Shown here piece by piece: positions 1-7,558 of a stretch of 44,457 bases of DNA. A program made the position numbers and the translations under genes. The stretch covers positions 1-44,457 of the forward strand of contig JAIOYR010000025.1 in NCBI GenBank assembly GCA_021740995.1, read 5' to 3'. The notes beneath the pieces were generated by a model. That model did not search any database. It saw only the letters and a list, made by a program, of their open reading frames with translations, and was not told where the DNA came from. Position 1 is the stretch's first letter; each line of letters begins with the position of its first letter. The stretch is from Taibaiella sp. Its GTDB lineage: Bacteria > Bacteroidota > Bacteroidia > Chitinophagales > Chitinophagaceae.

Positions 1-1
1 G

Positions 2-1816
2 CTCCTGCTTTCAATTACACTGGCAGTAGCAGCTATTCCCGAGGCACTACCTGCCCTAATCACAATATCGCTGGCCAGAGGTGCAAAACGACTCTCCAAA
101 ACGAATGTTGTAGTAAGAAAACTACCTGCTGTAGAAACCCTGGGCTCTGTAACCTATATATGCTCTGACAAGACAGGTACTCTTACCAAAAATGAAATGA
201 AGGTTACCGAAATCAGCCCGGCCAAAGAAGATCCAACATTGGTTGATAAACTTTCCTGGCTTGAAATAGCTATGGCACTCAATCAGGATGTGGTAACAGA
301 TGGTGAAAAATGGCTGGGCGACCCTACAGAAATAGCACTGCTGCAATATGTAACTGAGAATGCCGGGGACAAAACAATCAGCGACCTGAAAGAAAAGTTT
401 CCCCGAATAGCAGAGCTGCCGTTTGATTCGGACCGCAAGCGGATGACCACCATTCACAGCTTTGATGGTAAATATATAGCCTTCACCAAGGGAGCTACAG
501 AGTCTGTATTGGAAATACTGGAATCCGACGGCCAGGCTACTGCCATCAACGAAGAAGTGGATGCTTTGTCTGCAAAAGGTATGCGGGTAATCGCTTTTGG
601 ATACCGGATTTTTGAAAGCAAACCCAATGAAACGGACGTTGCCAAAATAGAAAACGGGCTACTCTATGCAGGTATAGCAGGGATGATAGATCCACCACGT
701 GAAGAAGTAAAAGATGCGATACAAGAAGCAAGACATGCAGGCATTATCCCGGTAATGATAACAGGTGACCATCTGGCAACGGCCTCTGCAATCGCCTTAA
801 AAATAGGTATACTCACTCCCGGTACTATTGCTATTACAGGCGCAGACCTGTCTGCGATGAGTGCAGCGGAGCTTGATGAAAAAGTAGAAAACATAAGGGT
901 ATATGCCAGGGTGTCGCCTGAGCAAAAGCTTACAATAGTAAAAGCACTACAAAATAAAAACCATTATGTGGCAATGACCGGAGACGGTGCTAACGACGCC
1001 CCATCGCTCAAAGCCGCCAACATAGGTGTAGCCATGGGCATTACCGGTACCGACGTGAGCAAGGAAGCTGCTCACCTCATTCTGCTCGACGACAATTTTG
1101 CTACTATCGTAAAGGCCGTACGGGAAGGACGAAGAATATTTGACAATATCAGGAAATTTGTAAAATACATAATGGCGTGCAATGGTGCGGAGATACTGGT
1201 CATTGTTATGGCGCCAATTTTAGGTATGCCGATACCACTGCTGCCGATCCATATTTTATGGATAAATCTGGTTACAGATGGCCTTCCGGGTCTGGCGCTG
1301 GCCAATGAAAAAACTGAGCCGGATATCATGAAAAGAAATCCACGCCCTGTAGGGCAGAGTATGTTTGCCGAAGGTGTGGGCATACACATCATCTGGGTTG
1401 GAGTGCTTATGGCCGTAATTACGTTGGCAATGCAGCATTATTCTCTGAGAAACGACGATACTCATTGGCAAACCATGGTATTCACCGTGTTGCTGCTTTC
1501 GCAGTTGGGGCATGTTTTTGCTATACGCAGCGAGCGGCATTTTATCTATAAAATGGGCGTATTCTCAAATCTGCCATTGCTTGGTGCCATACTACTTACC
1601 ATTGCCATGCAGATAGGCATTATCTATCTGCCATTTGCCAATGAGCTATTTAAAACAAAACCACTTACACTAAATGAATTCCTGCTTTGCCTTGGCATCT
1701 CTACCATCGTTTTTCATGCGGTAGAACTGGAAAAATTCATAAAAATGAAGATTGCTAAAAAGCACAAACACTCCGGCAAGACTAAAAGCTCAACAAAGCA
1801 AAAACAATACTCATAG
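2..1816 (+). CDS. P-type Ca2+/cation-transporting ATPase, C-terminal part (5' end outside window)
   Basis: This is an inner-membrane pump that couples ATP hydrolysis to cation transport. The frame is open from base 2, so the first ATG in the window (197) lies inside the gene and is not the start. In order one sees the M4 motif IPEALPALIT, the phosphorylation motif SDKTGTLT (Asp codon at 167-169), the nucleotide-binding FTKGATE, MITGDHLATA, and the hinge MTGDGANDAPSLKAANIG. The C-terminal membrane domain follows, with NGAE in M5 and NLVTDGLP in M6. The M4 Glu, M5 Asn/Glu and M6 Asn/Thr/Asp match the Ca2+ ligands of SERCA-type (P2A) ATPases, so Ca2+ is the best guess, although Mn2+ or other ions are possible. 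The tail is rich in Lys and Ser. No N-terminal actuator domain is visible because of the window edge. Confidence 0.93.
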   Translation, partial: LLLSITLAVAAIPEALPALITISLARGAKRLSKTNVVVRKLPAVETLGSVTYICSDKTGTLTKNEMKVTEISPAKEDPTLVDKLSWLEIAMALNQDVVTDGEKWLGDPTEIALLQYVTENAGDKTISDLKEKFPRIAELPFDSDRKRMTTIHSFDGKYIAFTKGATESVLEILESDGQATAINEEVDALSAKGMRVIAFGYRIFESKPNETDVAKIENGLLYAGIAGMIDPPREEVKDAIQEARHAGIIPVMITGDHLATASAIALKIGILTPGTIAITGADLSAMSAAELDEKVENIRVYARVSPEQKLTIVKALQNKNHYVAMTGDGANDAPSLKAANIGVAMGITGTDVSKEAAHLILLDDNFATIVKAVREGRRIFDNIRKFVKYIMACNGAEILVIVMAPILGMPIPLLPIHILWINLVTDGLPGLALANEKTEPDIMKRNPRPVGQSMFAEGVGIHIIWVGVLMAVITLAMQHYSLRNDDTHWQTMVFTVLLLSQLGHVFAIRSERHFIYKMGVFSNLPLLGAILLTIAMQIGIIYLPFANELFKTKPLTLNEFLLCLGISTIVFHAVELEKFIKMKIAKKHKHSGKTKSSTKQKQYS

Positions 1817-1825
1817 TATTTGCAC

Positions 1826-1833
1826 TATTTTTG
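1826..1833 (+). promoter_or_regulatory. Candidate Bacteroidota -7 box upstream of tatD-like gene
   Basis: The octamer TATTTTTG matches TAnnTTTG and ends 6 bases before the ATG at 1840. No clear -33 TTTG is visible at the usual distance. If it is used, the transcript would have little or no leader. Confidence 0.3.
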
Positions 1834-1839
1834 CAGCAA

Positions 1840-2610
1840 ATGACTTTTACCGATACCCATACGCACCTTTATGATGATAAACTCATAAACGACCCGGAGC
1901 AAATTAGCCGTGCTATAGCCGCAGGTGTCACCCGGATGTACATGCCCAACTGCAATAGTGAAACTATAGATGGCATGCTGCAAATGGCCGATAGATGGCC
2001 CGACAACTGTATGCCTATGATGGGGCTGCACCCCTGTTATGTAAAGGAGGATTACAAAAAGGAACTGGATATAGTAACAGAATGGATGGACAAAAGAAAG
2101 TTCTCTGCTGTAGGAGAAATAGGTCTGGACTACTACTGGGACATGACATGGAAAACACAGCAGGCAGAAGCTTTCGAATATCAGATAGACATGGCACTTA
2201 AGTATGACCTTCCCATAGTGATACATAGCAGGGAGTCTACTGCCGACTGTATAGAAATAGTGCGTAAAAAACAGAACGGTAAGCTAAAAGGAATTTTTCA
2301 CTGCTTCGGTGGCACCTTTGCGGAGGCTAAAGCCATCATTGAGTTAGGTTTCTTTCTGGGAATCGGGGGGGTGGTTACTTACAAAAATACAAATCTGCCG
2401 GAAATACTACAGGACACAGCCCTGGCTCATATAGTGCTGGAAACAGATGCCCCCTATCTGGCGCCCGTGCCTTTCAGGGGCAAAAAAAATGAAAGCAGCT
2501 ACCTTCCGCACATTGCAGCCCGAATCGCCGCAATAAAAAATATAAACATAGAAGAAGTAGCAATTGCAACAACAGAAAATGCCAATAATATCTTCAGAAA
2601 GTCCTTATGA
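1840..2610 (+). CDS. TatD family metal-dependent hydrolase (DNase-like)
   Basis: This is a TIM-barrel metal-dependent hydrolase of the TatD/YcfH family, whose members are DNases or 3'-5' exonucleases in the cytoplasm. Its 256 residues match the family length. Metal ligands are visible: the N-terminal THTH motif, the Glu in VGEIGLDYYWD, the His in VIHSRES, the His in GIFHCFGG, and the Asp in LETDAPYLAP. I chose the ATG at 1840 because TFTDTHTH follows directly, as in homologs; a TTG nine bases upstream is possible but less likely. A perfect TAnnTTTG box (1826-1833) sits just before the start. The gene follows the ATPase by 23 bases. The exact paralog (TatD, YcfH or YjjV type) cannot be decided. 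Confidence 0.93.
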   Translation: MTFTDTHTHLYDDKLINDPEQISRAIAAGVTRMYMPNCNSETIDGMLQMADRWPDNCMPMMGLHPCYVKEDYKKELDIVTEWMDKRKFSAVGEIGLDYYWDMTWKTQQAEAFEYQIDMALKYDLPIVIHSRESTADCIEIVRKKQNGKLKGIFHCFGGTFAEAKAIIELGFFLGIGGVVTYKNTNLPEILQDTALAHIVLETDAPYLAPVPFRGKKNESSYLPHIAARIAAIKNINIEEVAIATTENANNIFRKSL

Positions 2611-2617
2611 ATAGTTG

Positions 2618-2731
2618 TCAGGAATAATATCGGGTAAACAGGTAATAAAATACAATCTGCAATACGAGCAATACAAGTACAGCTATATACCTTACCGGCC
2701 AATATTGCTTACTACCTTGCTTTGCTGCCAT
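2618..2731 (-). CDS. Candidate 37-residue single-span membrane protein
   Basis: I do not recognise this gene. The frame begins at an ATG 10 bases beyond the stop of the upstream lipoprotein gene (2742) on the same strand and ends with TGA. It encodes a basic N-terminus (MAAKQGSKQYWPVR), one strongly hydrophobic span (YIAVLVLLVLQIVFYYLF) and a short TRYYS tail. This is a plausible N-in single-pass membrane peptide that could be made from the lipoprotein transcript. There is no Shine-Dalgarno sequence, but that is normal here. The alternative is that it is a chance frame in a 130-base spacer. Confidence 0.35.
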   Translation of the reverse strand: MAAKQGSKQYWPVRYIAVLVLLVLQIVFYYLFTRYYS

Positions 2732-2741
2732 AAGGTGGTCA

Positions 2742-3407
2742 TTAGAATTTATGAAAGTAGGTAATCTCCGTCCAGCCATCGGCTGTGCCGCTTCTCTGTC
2801 TGAAAAATAGAGTATCGCGGGTATACCTGAGCCAGGTAGCATTGTATCTGCCCGACGAGCGCTCATTACTGTAATAATTACTATCTGCCAGATAGGGCAT
2901 CACAGCACTCCACGATTTCAGCGTGAAACTATCTGCTACACTAATTCCGAACAAGGTATCATTGAGGCTATGGTTCGTAAAGCCAGGGCAGCAATTTCCG
3001 TGCAGAGAAAAATTGCCACCTTTCCAGGCCCTCATTCCTGCCAACTTGCCAACATTAGGTCTGAGCCTGAAGGTCTTTACATTACGGTGATAAACATCAT
3101 TATTAACAATAAGCGTTACTGTATCGTCTGCAATAGCAGCACCATTGTAAGACAACTTATAAAATACCTGTTCCGGATTCGCCAATGTAGAACTATTACC
3201 ATCGCTGAAAAGCCACAACAACTGGCTACCGGCTGGTGCATCTGTCTGAAAAATGATTTTTTCACCTATCTCCATATTGCCGGTATACGAGATGTCGTAC
3301 GTAGAATTTTTGGCTGGCAATGGCACTTTCTCACCACAACTTTGCAAGATAGCTAACAGGCACAGAAAAATGACGGGTCGGTATATCTTTTGAAATTTCA
3401 CGATCAT
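2742..3407 (-). CDS. Secreted lipoprotein with PKD-like domain, function unknown
   Basis: The 221-residue product starts MIVKFQ; the frame extends upstream to 3521, but only this ATG places a signal peptide at the N-terminus. The signal peptide ends in a lipobox (LAILQSC), so the mature protein begins with a lipidated Cys near residue 22. The first half of the mature protein has a PKD/Ig-like pattern (YTGNMEIGEKIIFQTDAP ... LLWLFSDGNSS). The second half contains a GNCCPGF motif, aromatic residues and the line DTLFFRQRSGTADGW, which I cannot assign. It is divergent from the BlaI gene, with the three operator dyads lying between them, so co-regulation is possible. No enzymatic motif is visible. 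Confidence 0.75.
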   Translation of the reverse strand: MIVKFQKIYRPVIFLCLLAILQSCGEKVPLPAKNSTYDISYTGNMEIGEKIIFQTDAPAGSQLLWLFSDGNSSTLANPEQVFYKLSYNGAAIADDTVTLIVNNDVYHRNVKTFRLRPNVGKLAGMRAWKGGNFSLHGNCCPGFTNHSLNDTLFGISVADSFTLKSWSAVMPYLADSNYYSNERSSGRYNATWLRYTRDTLFFRQRSGTADGWTEITYFHKF

Positions 3408-3540
3408 AACGGGGGATAAAGATAATTGTTTAACGGGAAAAATCAGAGCCTGCTTATAATAACGCGATACAATTAATGGCTCAATACAGCAATTTTCTAT
3501 CCAAAAAATACAGTCAAACAAACAATTTTATAAAAATATC

Positions 3541-3596
3541 AACTAAATATTTAGTTGATTAACTAAATAGTTAGTACATTTACTAAAACTTTAGTA
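3541..3596. promoter_or_regulatory. Three evenly spaced BlaI-type operator dyads
   Basis: The motif ACTAA-N4-TTAGT occurs three times, at 3542-3555, 3562-3575 and 3582-3595, with starts exactly 20 bases apart. The first copy lies in a perfect 16-bp palindrome, AACTAAATATTTAGTT. A weak promoter, TTG (3555-3557) - N17 - TACATTTA (3575-3582), overlaps the second and third dyads. BlaI/MecI repressors bind such short dyads as dimers, so autorepression of the downstream gene is the natural reading. The array also lies upstream of the divergent lipoprotein gene. Confidence 0.75.
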
Positions 3597-3608
3597 GATA
3601 AATCGATT

Positions 3609-3989
3609 ATGAAAGCAAATTACAAACCACTGACGAAAGCTGAAGAAGATATAATGCAGGTACTCTGGCGGCTGGAAAAAGCATTTGTAAAAGAAATAGT
3701 AGACGAGATGCCCGAGCCAAAACCGCACTACAACACGGTAAGCACTATTATAAAAATACTGGCAGATAAGGGCATTGTTGGCTTTGAGTCCTTGGGCAAA
3801 GCCAACAGATACCATCCGCTGGTGCGGAAAGATGACTATAGCCGCAAAACCATGAAACAGTTTGTAAAACGATATTTCGAGGGCTCTTATAGCGAGATGT
3901 TCTCTTTTTTCGTAAAAGACAAGGATGTATCTGTGCAGGAGCTGGAAAACATACTGAAAGAATTGAAGAACAATAACACCAAAAAGTAA
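3609..3989 (+). CDS. BlaI/MecI/CopY family transcriptional repressor
   Basis: This 126-residue winged-helix repressor has the family's usual length. The N-terminus LTKAEEDIMQVLWRLEKAFVKEIVDEMPEPKPHYNTVSTIIKILADKGIV forms the helix-turn-helix and wing, followed by a region (roughly residues 75-120) expected to dimerise. Family members repress their own operon and are inactivated by proteolysis triggered by the partner M56 membrane peptidase. Here that partner starts only 5 bases downstream, and three operator dyads lie 14-68 bases upstream of the ATG. Target genes in Bacteroidota are usually not beta-lactamases, and none is present here, so the regulated process is unknown. Confidence 0.92.
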   Translation: MKANYKPLTKAEEDIMQVLWRLEKAFVKEIVDEMPEPKPHYNTVSTIIKILADKGIVGFESLGKANRYHPLVRKDDYSRKTMKQFVKRYFEGSYSEMFSFFVKDKDVSVQELENILKELKNNNTKK

Positions 3990-3994
3990 CCAAT

Positions 3995-5224
3995 ATGCAA
4001 TACCTATTCTTGTCTGCTATTTATGCAGGTATTTTGTATGCTGTATACAAGTTGTTTTTGCGCGACAGGGCCTCCCACTCATGGAACCGGTTTTACCTGC
4101 TGCTGTCTGCTACATTGCCGTTTCTTTTGCCGTTTATCTACTTGCCTGGTATCAACTATAGCATACCTTACAATATCATAGGAGCAAAATCATTGCTACC
4201 GGAAGTATTGATTTTCTCTAAAAAAGCTGCAGAAACCGGCATAGGTGCCTATACGCTAAATGAGCTTCTCACTACTATCTATCTTTCCGGCGTCACTATC
4301 CTTATACTATACTTTTCAGTACAGTACTTTTCCTTCAGGCGATTTGTAGCAGGCAAACCTTATGAATTGCTTCCCGATAGCGTAAAAGTAATAACCGATT
4401 GCGGCTATGGCCCGGGCAGCTTTGGCAGGTACATCTTCTTCCCCGGCAAGACTACTGACCCTGCAATACTGCAACACGAGCTCGCACACGTACGCCACGG
4501 GCATACCCGCGACATCATTTACCTAAAGCTATTGCAATGCCTGTTCTGGCCAAATCCGGTGTTGTATGTAATAATAAAAGAGCTACAAGTGGTGCACGAG
4601 TTTGAAGCAGACAGTACCTCTGCAGCGAATAAAGAAGCGTACATACAAAGTATGCTCAATACCTTGCTCGGCAACCGCTCATTTTCAATATCACACACTT
4701 TTTTTCATCATCCCATAAAACGCAGAATCGTTATGCTACAAAAAACACCGCAAAGCCGCAACACGTTGCGCACAGCTACTATCCGGTCGGGCATTACCGC
4801 CACAGTGCTTATAGCAGGAATAGTATACCTGCAGAGCTGCAACCGGCAGCCTGCAACGGAAAAAGACATTGCCAAACCTATTCAGACAACCATGGCTGCT
4901 CCTGAAAATCAGGATACACAGGCACTAAACCATGTAGACCACATGCCGGAATCAAGTGTTGATATTTCTGAATTCCTTGGAAAAAACATCATATACCCAC
5001 AGGAAGCCAAGAAAAAAGGTATAGAAGGCAAAGTATTGGTAAAATTCATTGTAGATGAAAATGGCGACCTGAAATCACCTGCTATCGTCCGCTCTCCAGA
5101 CCAGTCTTTGTCGGACGAGGCTATAAGGGTGATAATGTCTATGCCAAAATGGAAACCCGGCACTCATGAGGGTAAGAATGTGCGTGTATATTTCACCATC
5201 CCGATTTCCTTCAAACTCAGCTAA
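3995..5224 (+). CDS. M56 family (BlaR1/MecR1-like) membrane metallopeptidase with C-terminal TonB domain
   Basis: The 409-residue protein has N-terminal membrane spans, then the zinc-protease motif HELAH at residues 161-165 with the downstream HEFEAD (201-206) that supplies the third ligand. A further span lies near residues 263-280. The C-terminal 90 residues are a TonB C-terminal-like domain (GKVLVKFIVDENGDL ... MPKWKPG ... VYFTIPISF). No penicillin-binding sensor domain is present, unlike true BlaR1. It is probably co-transcribed with the BlaI repressor, which it is expected to inactivate when a periplasmic cue is sensed. A Cys-rich stretch YLQSCNRQ after the last span resembles a lipobox but lies inside the protein. 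Confidence 0.9.
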   Translation: MQYLFLSAIYAGILYAVYKLFLRDRASHSWNRFYLLLSATLPFLLPFIYLPGINYSIPYNIIGAKSLLPEVLIFSKKAAETGIGAYTLNELLTTIYLSGVTILILYFSVQYFSFRRFVAGKPYELLPDSVKVITDCGYGPGSFGRYIFFPGKTTDPAILQHELAHVRHGHTRDIIYLKLLQCLFWPNPVLYVIIKELQVVHEFEADSTSAANKEAYIQSMLNTLLGNRSFSISHTFFHHPIKRRIVMLQKTPQSRNTLRTATIRSGITATVLIAGIVYLQSCNRQPATEKDIAKPIQTTMAAPENQDTQALNHVDHMPESSVDISEFLGKNIIYPQEAKKKGIEGKVLVKFIVDENGDLKSPAIVRSPDQSLSDEAIRVIMSMPKWKPGTHEGKNVRVYFTIPISFKLS

Positions 5225-5228
5225 TGCC

Positions 5229-5267
5229 TTTGCCCTGTGTTTCAGCCAGCATGAAACACAGGGCAAA
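5229..5267. terminator. Hairpin between convergent genes
   Basis: A perfect 16-bp stem (5229-5244 with 5252-5267, arm TTTGCCCTGTGTTTCA) with a 7-base loop lies between the stop of the M56 gene and the stop of the DUF885 gene. There is no long T tract on either side, so it may act as a bidirectional terminator or RNA 3'-end stabiliser. Confidence 0.6.
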
Positions 5268-5276
5268 TTTCAGTTA

Positions 5277-7034
5277 TCACTTCAGCATCAAAGCTCTGAT
5301 ATGCTTTACAGGCGCACTGCCATAACTCAGAAACTGCTCGTGAAACTGTTTCAGGCTGAAGTTTTTGCCTGATTTCTTTTTCATAGCATCCCGCAGATTG
5401 CATATTTCTGTGAAACCGGTAAAATAACAACACAACTGTACCTGCGACACAGTTACCCGCTTCCACTTGCCTTCCGCTTCTGCCTGCTGCTGAAATGCCT
5501 CATTTACCAGCAGCTTCATTGCAGCATCCTTACTCATATTGGCAGTATGCACACTATAGTCCAGAATGGTGTTGCAGGTACTGCGCATATTCCATTTGTA
5601 GTACATTAGCCACATTTCAGGGGGCGCCTCGTCAGTCGGTGACAATGGTATAGCGCCATAGCCGTTTTCCAGCATCATCAGTTCTGCATATACCGCCCAG
5701 CCTTCTATCATAGCATTGTTGCCCAGTATAGACTTTATTATGCTGGGCGACTGATTGGCATATACCAGTTGGGTATAATGCCCGGGAATAGCCTCATGAA
5801 TGTTCAGTATCTGTAGTATATACTTATTGTACTCACGCAGGTAGCTCTCGGCTTTGTCTTTGTCCCACCCTTCCAGGCTACCTACATTGTAATAAGTATT
5901 GCCGTTCTTGTCATAAGGCCCGGGCGAATTGATAGAGGCACCAGCTACACCAGCCATGTATGCCGGCTCCTTGCGCACTACCAATGGTTTGGTAGGGTCT
6001 ATAAACAGCAAGTCCTTTCGCTTTATAAATGCAGCCAGCTCAGGCAACTGCTCCTCTATTGCTGTCTGAAAACCCACTGCTGTTACATGGTCATCAGACA
6101 GTCGGTCTATCATTTGTCTTATAGCAGTGAGTGTATCTGCTGGCATCGCTGTTTTATAATACTTGGTCCATAGCCGCTGCGTGGTAGCGTACATTTTGGT
6201 ATGCAGTTCCTTTTTGTGTGCTATTGCCTGCTTGTATATCTCCTCTGCTGTAAAGCCCGACTGCAATTCATGCCCGAACTTCTCTTCATACAATTTCTTA
6301 CCCAGCCTGAAACTTCGTGGCGTTTTATTATCCAGTTTGCCCAGCCATTCAGCATAGTCTTTTATGGCAGTTACAGCCAATGCAGCAGCTGCTGCATACT
6401 GTGTTTTTTCACCCTCACTAAGCGAAGATTTGGCAAGTGCTTCTTTCAGGTCAGTTTCAAATACAGGTATACCGCCCATATTCTGCTCTATAGCCAGTGC
6501 AGTATGCTCCAGGGTAGGGTTTTTGATATTGTTTTTAGCAGCCTCATAATAAGCAGGGACAAATATAAGTTTGCGATAAAAACTACGCAGACGGTTGTCG
6601 AGCAGGTCATACTCATTGCCCAGTATATCTGCAAACAAACCGGAAACGTTGTAGACTGATGGGTCCCACTCATACCCTTTCAGTTGGGCTATACTCCATT
6701 CCGTATTCTTCAGATAACTTTGTATCATCAGATAATCGGTTCTGTTAGCATCGGTAAGATTATTGACATTAAATGTCTTTAGCGTATCCAGTTCTTTCTT
6801 GCAAAAGGATAATTCAGTGGCTCTGGATGCTGCATCAGGTACTATGAGCACATCATCATACTTGTGATAACCTACACTACTCGCCCAGGACGGATTTATC
6901 TTCCACAACTTTTCCACAAAATTGCCTTTATATACATCGAAACGGGCATTTTCAGTTTTGGATGGCTGTGCATGCGCTATACTCATAATACAGGATAGAA
7001 GGAAAGTAATAACAACAGAAATGCGTATGTTCAT
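5277..7034 (-). CDS. DUF885 family secreted putative metallopeptidase
   Basis: The 585-residue product starts MNIRISVVITFLLSCIMSIAHAQ, a Sec signal peptide cut after Ala or Gln; seven upstream residues in frame would spoil it. The body is a DUF885 domain, typically about 550-600 residues. The diagnostic motif HEAIPGHYTQ (codons near 5775-5805) is the family's variant of the HExxH zinc site, and a GWAVYAE motif follows. Family members are thought to be periplasmic peptidases related to M32 carboxypeptidases, but substrates are mostly unknown. It is monocistronic and convergent with the M56 gene. Confidence 0.88.
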   Translation of the reverse strand: MNIRISVVITFLLSCIMSIAHAQPSKTENARFDVYKGNFVEKLWKINPSWASSVGYHKYDDVLIVPDAASRATELSFCKKELDTLKTFNVNNLTDANRTDYLMIQSYLKNTEWSIAQLKGYEWDPSVYNVSGLFADILGNEYDLLDNRLRSFYRKLIFVPAYYEAAKNNIKNPTLEHTALAIEQNMGGIPVFETDLKEALAKSSLSEGEKTQYAAAAALAVTAIKDYAEWLGKLDNKTPRSFRLGKKLYEEKFGHELQSGFTAEEIYKQAIAHKKELHTKMYATTQRLWTKYYKTAMPADTLTAIRQMIDRLSDDHVTAVGFQTAIEEQLPELAAFIKRKDLLFIDPTKPLVVRKEPAYMAGVAGASINSPGPYDKNGNTYYNVGSLEGWDKDKAESYLREYNKYILQILNIHEAIPGHYTQLVYANQSPSIIKSILGNNAMIEGWAVYAELMMLENGYGAIPLSPTDEAPPEMWLMYYKWNMRSTCNTILDYSVHTANMSKDAAMKLLVNEAFQQQAEAEGKWKRVTVSQVQLCCYFTGFTEICNLRDAMKKKSGKNFSLKQFHEQFLSYGSAPVKHIRALMLK

Positions 7035-7052
7035 AAATAACGAATTGTGCCG

Positions 7053-7085
7053 CAAACATACTGTTTATGCAAAAGAAATGGCAAA
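7053..7085 (-). promoter_or_regulatory. Candidate promoter of the DUF885 gene
   Basis: On the minus strand, TATGTTTG (7053-7060) matches the TAnnTTTG -7 box, and a TTTG lies 21 bases upstream (7082-7085). The leader would be short, about 12-15 bases. Confidence 0.4.
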
Positions 7086-7141
7086 AATAGGCTTAAAAAT
7101 CACCTCTATTATCCCTCGTTTCTGACTAGAGTGGCAATAGT

Positions 7142-7190
7142 AAAAAAAAAAAATACTTCTTATCCCGAAATTGATCGGGATAAGAAGTAT
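7142..7190 (-). terminator. Rho-independent terminator of the rpsU-xer-hpf unit
   Basis: A perfect 16-bp stem (7153-7168 with 7175-7190, arm ATACTTCTTATCCCGA) with a 6-base loop is followed on the minus strand by about twelve T residues (7142-7153). It lies 34 bases past the hpf stop codon. Confidence 0.9.
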
Positions 7191-7223
7191 CGGCTATAAA
7201 AATTAAATAGGATGACTTACAAA

Positions 7224-7529
7224 TCAGCTATGCGCCATTTGTTTTTCTTTGCGGCGTTTTACCTGATTTACCAGTGAATCGAACGCAAGGTCAAAAGACT
7301 GCTCAAAAGTCTTGCTCTGGTGTTTTACAAAATAAGAATGTTTTGGAACGTATACCTTTATCTCAGCTACCTTATCGCGCACATTATGCGACAAATTATC
7401 AAACTTCAAATAAACTTCTGCACCTATTATCTTGTCATGAAAGGTTGTTAGCTTTTCAATCTTTGCATTTACATGCTCTAACAATTTGCTGTCTGCGTCG
7501 AAATGGACTGTCTGGATCTGTACGTTCAT
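7224..7529 (-). CDS. hpf: Ribosome hibernation promoting factor (HPF/RaiA family, short form)
   Basis: This 101-residue protein belongs to the sigma-54 modulation / S30AE family. It begins MNVQIQTVHFDADSKLLEHV and keeps the beta-alpha-beta-beta-beta-alpha core with KIEKLTTFHDKIIGAEVYL and a basic C-terminal helix (VNQVKRRKEKQ). Members bind the 30S decoding centre and inactivate or dimerise ribosomes in stationary phase. It lacks the C-terminal dimerisation domain of long HPF. It follows the recombinase gene by 29 bases and closes the rpsU-xer-hpf unit, a gene order I know from other Bacteroidota, with a strong terminator beyond it. Confidence 0.93.
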   Translation of the reverse strand: MNVQIQTVHFDADSKLLEHVNAKIEKLTTFHDKIIGAEVYLKFDNLSHNVRDKVAEIKVYVPKHSYFVKHQSKTFEQSFDLAFDSLVNQVKRRKEKQMAHS

Positions 7530-7558
7530 AGTTTATTCATTTTGTGGTTAAAAAATAA

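Noticed and set aside
2970-3356. 128-codon plus-strand frame
   Set aside because: It is antisense to the lipoprotein gene with signal peptide and lipobox at 2742-3407; no domain.
3609-5224. BlaI/BlaR1 pair as a beta-lactam resistance locus
   Set aside because: No beta-lactamase or PBP2a gene is present and the sensor protein lacks a penicillin-binding domain.
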